A DNA stretch of 17,582 bases from Deltaproteobacteria bacterium. Its GTDB lineage: Bacteria > Desulfobacterota > Desulfarculia > Adiutricales > Adiutricaceae. Position 1 is the first letter of the stretch. Each line of letters opens with the position of its first letter. The translations under genes were made by a program, and so were the position numbers. Positions 14,812 to 17,582 of this stretch are shown here, in pieces. The DNA lies in the NCBI GenBank assembly GCA_031279155.1, contig JAITJB010000044.1, positions 1 through 17,582 on the forward strand, in the 5' to 3' direction. The notes under the pieces are model-generated. The model saw only the letters and a list, made by a program, of their open reading frames with translations. It ran no database searches and was not told the DNA's origin.

Positions 14812-15810
14812 TTAGGCCATAGACGGCGAGCCGCCAGAGAGAATCGCCATCTGGGCCGAAGCCGCTTCATTTACGATGTCAGAAATCTTGGACGTGAGGT
14901 CGTTTAAGTTCTCGACCAAGAATTTGAGGAAGTCCTCTTCGATTTCGAAGGTTTCCTTGAGCCGCTCAAGCAGGGCGTCCATTTCCAGATTCCTGGCCTT
15001 ATTTTTGGCAATATCGCTATCGAGTTTGGCTTCGGCTATCGTGAGGGCCCCACCTGCGATCGCGTTTACGCCGATTAAGCCGGTACCGACCGCTTGAATC
15101 CTGGACAGGGCGATCATGGTTTTGGTAACGACTTCGACGGATTTGGCGGTAAAAGCTGAGCCTATGCTCAAACCTATGGCTACGGCCGTAAATAACATGG
15201 AGGTCCCAAAGCCTATCCACTTGGCCGTTTTCTCGCTTGCGCCCATTTTCTGGGCCAGAGAGGCTGTCCAAGCCGAGATGCCGTGTTTGCCCTCCGTTTG
15301 CGAAGACACTATGCTATCGACCACCAAGGCGGTCATCATCACGCCGGCAGCGACCATAAGCGGGTTACCGGTCATCACCCCTAGGGCGGTGGTGGCCACG
15401 GCGGCGATGGCGCTAACGATCAGGCCAAAAATCTTAAATCCTTTGGAGACTTTGGACAAGGTCTCCTTTTTATTTAATTTTTCTAGATTATTCTGAAGCT
15501 CCTTGAGTTTTTTATCATTGGCTTCTTTTTGTTCTTGGGCCTTGGCTTTGAGGCTCGTAGAGGTGGCTTCGGTCATAGTCTTGCGCTGCTTAGCCCCGAC
15601 AGCTTCCAATAGTACTTCTAGAGACAAGCCCGAAGCCATTAAGGGGGCGGATAGATCGGGAAGCTCAGTGAAAATGCTGGACAACATATCATCAATTTTT
15701 TTAGTAAGGGCGTCAAGTTTCGTATTGTTTTGACTTGGAGCGCTTACCGGGTCATTTTGGACTTCAGTTTGGGGCGTTGTCGGCGCACTTTGATTTATAC
15801 CTATGCTCAT
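14812..15810 (-). CDS. sctE: SctE, major translocon pore protein (SseC/YopB/IpaB-like)
   Basis: The 332-residue protein has the major-translocator layout: a polar N-terminal part, a coiled coil (~85-120, with KAKAQEQKEANDKKLKEL), a hydrophobic region at ~126-168 (GLIVSAIAAVATTALGVMTG and MVAAGVMMTALVV), a second membrane segment at ~200-220 (GFGTSMLFTAVAIGLSIGSAF) and a C-terminal amphipathic helix. After export, two membrane helices insert in the host membrane and form the pore with SctB. I use ATG 15810 because AAGGAGG lies just upstream and MSIGINQSAP is a typical substrate N-terminus; a longer frame to 15975 would overlap the chaperone gene. The chaperone that should keep it soluble is coded ten bases upstream. 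Confidence 0.87.
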   Translation of the reverse strand: MSIGINQSAPTTPQTEVQNDPVSAPSQNNTKLDALTKKIDDMLSSIFTELPDLSAPLMASGLSLEVLLEAVGAKQRKTMTEATSTSLKAKAQEQKEANDKKLKELQNNLEKLNKKETLSKVSKGFKIFGLIVSAIAAVATTALGVMTGNPLMVAAGVMMTALVVDSIVSSQTEGKHGISAWTASLAQKMGASEKTAKWIGFGTSMLFTAVAIGLSIGSAFTAKSVEVVTKTMIALSRIQAVGTGLIGVNAIAGGALTIAEAKLDSDIAKNKARNLEMDALLERLKETFEIEEDFLKFLVENLNDLTSKISDIVNEAASAQMAILSGGSPSMA

Positions 15811-15820
15811 TGTAGCCTCC

Positions 15821-16351
15821 TTATTTTGAGTCGCTTTGGTCTTGTTGAGGGACAGAGAGCTTTTCTTTGATGACGGACCGGAGGTTGGCCGCCTTTTTCT
15901 GGAAAGACTCGTCTTGGGAGTTGCCGGGCGTACCCATGGACTCGATGGCTTCCAAGGTGGCGTCGGCGGAATCAAACTGGCCTAGTTTAAGTTGGCACAA
16001 GGCGGCGTAATAGAACGGAGAAGGGTCTGATAGGCTAGTGCTAAGACCGGCCATGGCGTAGACCTCGGCGGCCATGGCCAACTTTTCTTGGGCCTGGAGG
16101 GACGCGCCAAGACCCATCCAGAAACGAGTGTCGTGGTAGTCGTAAAGGCACAGGGCCCTGAAGGCAGTCTCAGCGTCTTTATACTGACCTGACGAGTATA
16201 GACGGTGACCAAGCGCGTACAAGGCCTCTAAGTTATCTTGGTCCAGACCGGCGACCGCAGCCGGGGAGACGCCGTCTGAGATGGCCGAGAGCATAAAGTT
16301 AATATCATCTTCGGTCAAGTCGAGGGGTGTGGGCTGCCCAGTTTCAATCAT
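15821..16351 (-). CDS. sycD: SycD/SscA-type TPR chaperone of the translocon proteins
   Basis: Class II T3SS chaperones (SycD/LcrH, IpgC, SicA, SscA) bind the translocon proteins in the cytoplasm through tetratricopeptide repeats. This 176-residue protein has three TPR units at ~41-74 (LEALYALGHRLYSSGQYKDAETAF), ~75-108 (TRFWMGLGASLQAQEKLAMAAEVY) and ~110-143 (PSPFYYAALCQLKLGQFDSADATL) after an N-terminal helix, which is exactly the family layout and size. Residues 144-176 form a polar tail. A strong AAGGAG precedes the ATG. It lies just before sctE and sctB, the expected clients. Confidence 0.94.
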   Translation of the reverse strand: MIETGQPTPLDLTEDDINFMLSAISDGVSPAAVAGLDQDNLEALYALGHRLYSSGQYKDAETAFRALCLYDYHDTRFWMGLGASLQAQEKLAMAAEVYAMAGLSTSLSDPSPFYYAALCQLKLGQFDSADATLEAIESMGTPGNSQDESFQKKAANLRSVIKEKLSVPQQDQSDSK

Positions 16352-16380
16352 TTTAATCTCCTTTGAGAAGAGACCCTTGC

Positions 16381-16403
16381 GTTTACAGTTTTAGGACGTA
16401 AAC
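16381..16403. promoter_or_regulatory. Inverted repeat between EspA-like gene and sycD
   Basis: GTTTAC at 16381-16386 is repeated inverted as GTAAAC at 16398-16403, with an 11-base spacer. It lies in the 86-base gap upstream of sycD, the largest gap in the right half of the operon. It may be a transcription-factor site or a weak mRNA hairpin separating the filament genes from the translocon block. I see no convincing promoter around it. Confidence 0.35.
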
Positions 16404-16437
16404 CGGTCGCTTGGGGTTGAGTGGACTTAAGTGTTTT

Positions 16438-17004
16438 CTACAGATTTCGGGCAATTTGCGACAAGGCGTTGGAGGCCTGCGCGATGCACGAGTTGACGCC
16501 CCCGAGGTAGGAGTTGTACTGTGCTAGGAAGTCGTTGATGTAGACCATCTGTTGCTGGGTGTCAACGCCAATGTCTTCCTGTTGTTTATTCAGCGCCGCG
16601 ATGACAGTCTCCCACTCGGCGAAGGTTAGATCTTTTTTATCCTTCGTTGGTATAGTCAGAAGGTGATCTTTAAAGTATTTGGATACTTCCTCAGTTAGAG
16701 GGGTCGTTGCGAGAAGGTTGTTACTGACTTTGGCCGCTTCCGCTTTGGCCTTGGTTATGACATCAGCGCAGAGTTTAACCGCTTTCTGACTCGTGGAGAG
16801 CTCATCCATGGATTTTTCGGCCTTTTGCTTGTTGGCCGTAGCCATTTGCATCTGCAATTTGGCAAAAACAAGCTGGATGTTGCTGTTACTTGAAAAGGCA
16901 GCATCAAGGTTGACGCCCTCCTTGGTAACCTCCTTGGATTCGGTTTCTGTAGGGACCAATGTGTTAATGTCTGTAGGCGGGACAGTACCATAAGGAATAG
17001 TCAT
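16438..17004 (-). CDS. EspA/SseB-like extracellular filament or needle-tip protein, copy 2
   Basis: The 188-residue protein is helix-rich with no signal peptide and resembles its upstream neighbour: an early helical repeat (NSNIQLVFAKLQMQMATANKQKAEKSMDEL), a central L-EEVSKYFKDH block like the PDEVISYIND block of EspA, and a C-terminal helix with MVYINDFLAQYNSYLGGVN. EspA/SseB proteins (SctA) polymerise on the needle tip and connect it to the translocon. Length (EspA is about 192 aa) and gene order before the SycD-type chaperone, SctE and SctB match SPI-2. GGTG precedes the ATG. Identification is by layout and short motif likeness; a tip protein of another type is possible. It carries a cysteine in the C-terminal helix. 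Confidence 0.62.
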   Translation of the reverse strand: MTIPYGTVPPTDINTLVPTETESKEVTKEGVNLDAAFSSNSNIQLVFAKLQMQMATANKQKAEKSMDELSTSQKAVKLCADVITKAKAEAAKVSNNLLATTPLTEEVSKYFKDHLLTIPTKDKKDLTFAEWETVIAALNKQQEDIGVDTQQQMVYINDFLAQYNSYLGGVNSCIAQASNALSQIARNL

Positions 17005-17061
17005 GTTAGCACCTAATCTATGTACTTAAAACTGGTTTAGGTTAAGGGCTGGAGATTTAAA

Positions 17062-17580
17062 TTATTGGCCCTTGGCAATGGCCGCCAAGACCTGGGCGGC
17101 TTGCTGAATGGAGGTGTTGGCGCCTTGAAGGTATGAGTTGTACTGGCCCATAAAGTCCTCAATGTAGATCGTGTGCTGCTTGGTGGCGTTCATGAGGGTT
17201 TCCTGGTAGTTCGTCAGCGAGGTTATGTTGAAATCCCACTCATTAGCGTTGTGGGCGCAATCATCTTGCGATCCCCAACTTAATTTATGGTTTTCAAAAT
17301 ATTTTATCATATCAGCGGGCATATCGTAATTTACTTTGTCTTTCCCGGTGGGAATCAACATTTTACACTCTCTGGCCCTGGAAATCATTTCAGAGCATTC
17401 CTTGATTTTTTCCTGGTAGGAGGTAATGTCCTCCAAGTAAAACTTGGCCTTATTTTTACTGGACATCGAAAGGACCAACTGAAGTTTGGCCAAACGCAAG
17501 TGAGGTTTGTCTTCTTGATTGTAGAAGTCGGGGCCTGTTACAACCGGAGGGGGGGTATACCTGAAAATATCGTTATCCAT
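17062..17580 (-). CDS. EspA/SseB-like extracellular filament or needle-tip protein, copy 1
   Basis: This 172-residue protein is a paralogue of the next gene. Shared features are the helical AKLQLVLSMSSKNKAKF region, the MPADMIKYFENHKL block (compare EspA's LPDEVISYIND), the IYIEDFMGQYNSYLQGANTS helix and an ending in AIAKG. The ATG at 17580 is two bases from the window edge, so I cannot see its ribosome site and a longer N-terminus cannot be excluded; MDNDIF with no hydrophobic segment is a plausible T3SS substrate start. As the first gene seen in the run, it, or a gene beyond the edge, is closest to the promoter. Two adjacent SctA-like genes suggest a composite filament or division of roles. 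Confidence 0.62.
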   Translation of the reverse strand: MDNDIFRYTPPPVVTGPDFYNQEDKPHLRLAKLQLVLSMSSKNKAKFYLEDITSYQEKIKECSEMISRARECKMLIPTGKDKVNYDMPADMIKYFENHKLSWGSQDDCAHNANEWDFNITSLTNYQETLMNATKQHTIYIEDFMGQYNSYLQGANTSIQQAAQVLAAIAKGQ

Positions 17581-17582
17581 TT

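Noticed and set aside
14812..15975. Longer form of sctE starting at 15975
   Set aside because: It would overlap the sycD gene by over 150 bases; ATG 15810 has a strong AAGGAGG and a typical substrate N-terminus.

Overview
All intact genes lie on the minus strand and read as one long run from the right edge (17580) to about 564. They form a large part of a virulence-type type III secretion system (T3SS) locus in a Gram-negative, probably host-associated bacterium. I cannot name the species. A T3SS run by a SpoIIAA/RsbW-type partner switch, frequent TTG starts and a decayed AT-rich transposase at the edge would fit a host-associated lineage outside the classical enterics, possibly Desulfobacterota, but that is inference only.

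In transcription order: two paralogous EspA/SseB-like filament or needle-tip proteins (17580-16438); a SycD/SscA-type TPR chaperone (16351-15821); the translocon pair SctE and SctB (15810-14029); a small CesT-like chaperone (14002-13601); the needle subunit SctF (13549-13301). The EspA-like, chaperone, SctE, SctB order matches Salmonella SPI-2 (sseB-sscA-sseC-sseD). Next come two genes foreign to a canonical T3SS: a PLP amino-acid racemase of the ornithine/alanine racemase type (13288-12170), translationally coupled to an exported ABC-type substrate-binding protein (12173-10938).

The conserved sctP-sctQ-sctR block follows (10896-7670). SctP, the needle-length and specificity-switch protein, carries five 16-residue tandem repeats. 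SctQ has an internal Shine-Dalgarno and GTG start placed to make the short SctQ-C isoform. After sctR, where sctS-T-U are usually found, there is instead a STAS anti-sigma antagonist (7637-7287) overlapping a RsbW-like kinase (7290-6877). Three 25-bp tandem repeats follow, then a class-I-like chaperone (6786-6256) and a 1875-residue protein (6191-564) that is most simply read as a giant T3SS effector with its chaperone. An intrinsic-terminator-like stem-loop sits just after its stop.

The left 563 bases hold no intact gene: a 30-bp repeat, a perfect 11-bp inverted repeat and a decayed, AT-rich transposase remnant (328-1) with at least three stops and a frameshift. Missing from the window are sctS/T/U/V/N/C/D/J, any PP2C phosphatase partner, and any ABC permease or ATPase; if the system works, these lie elsewhere.
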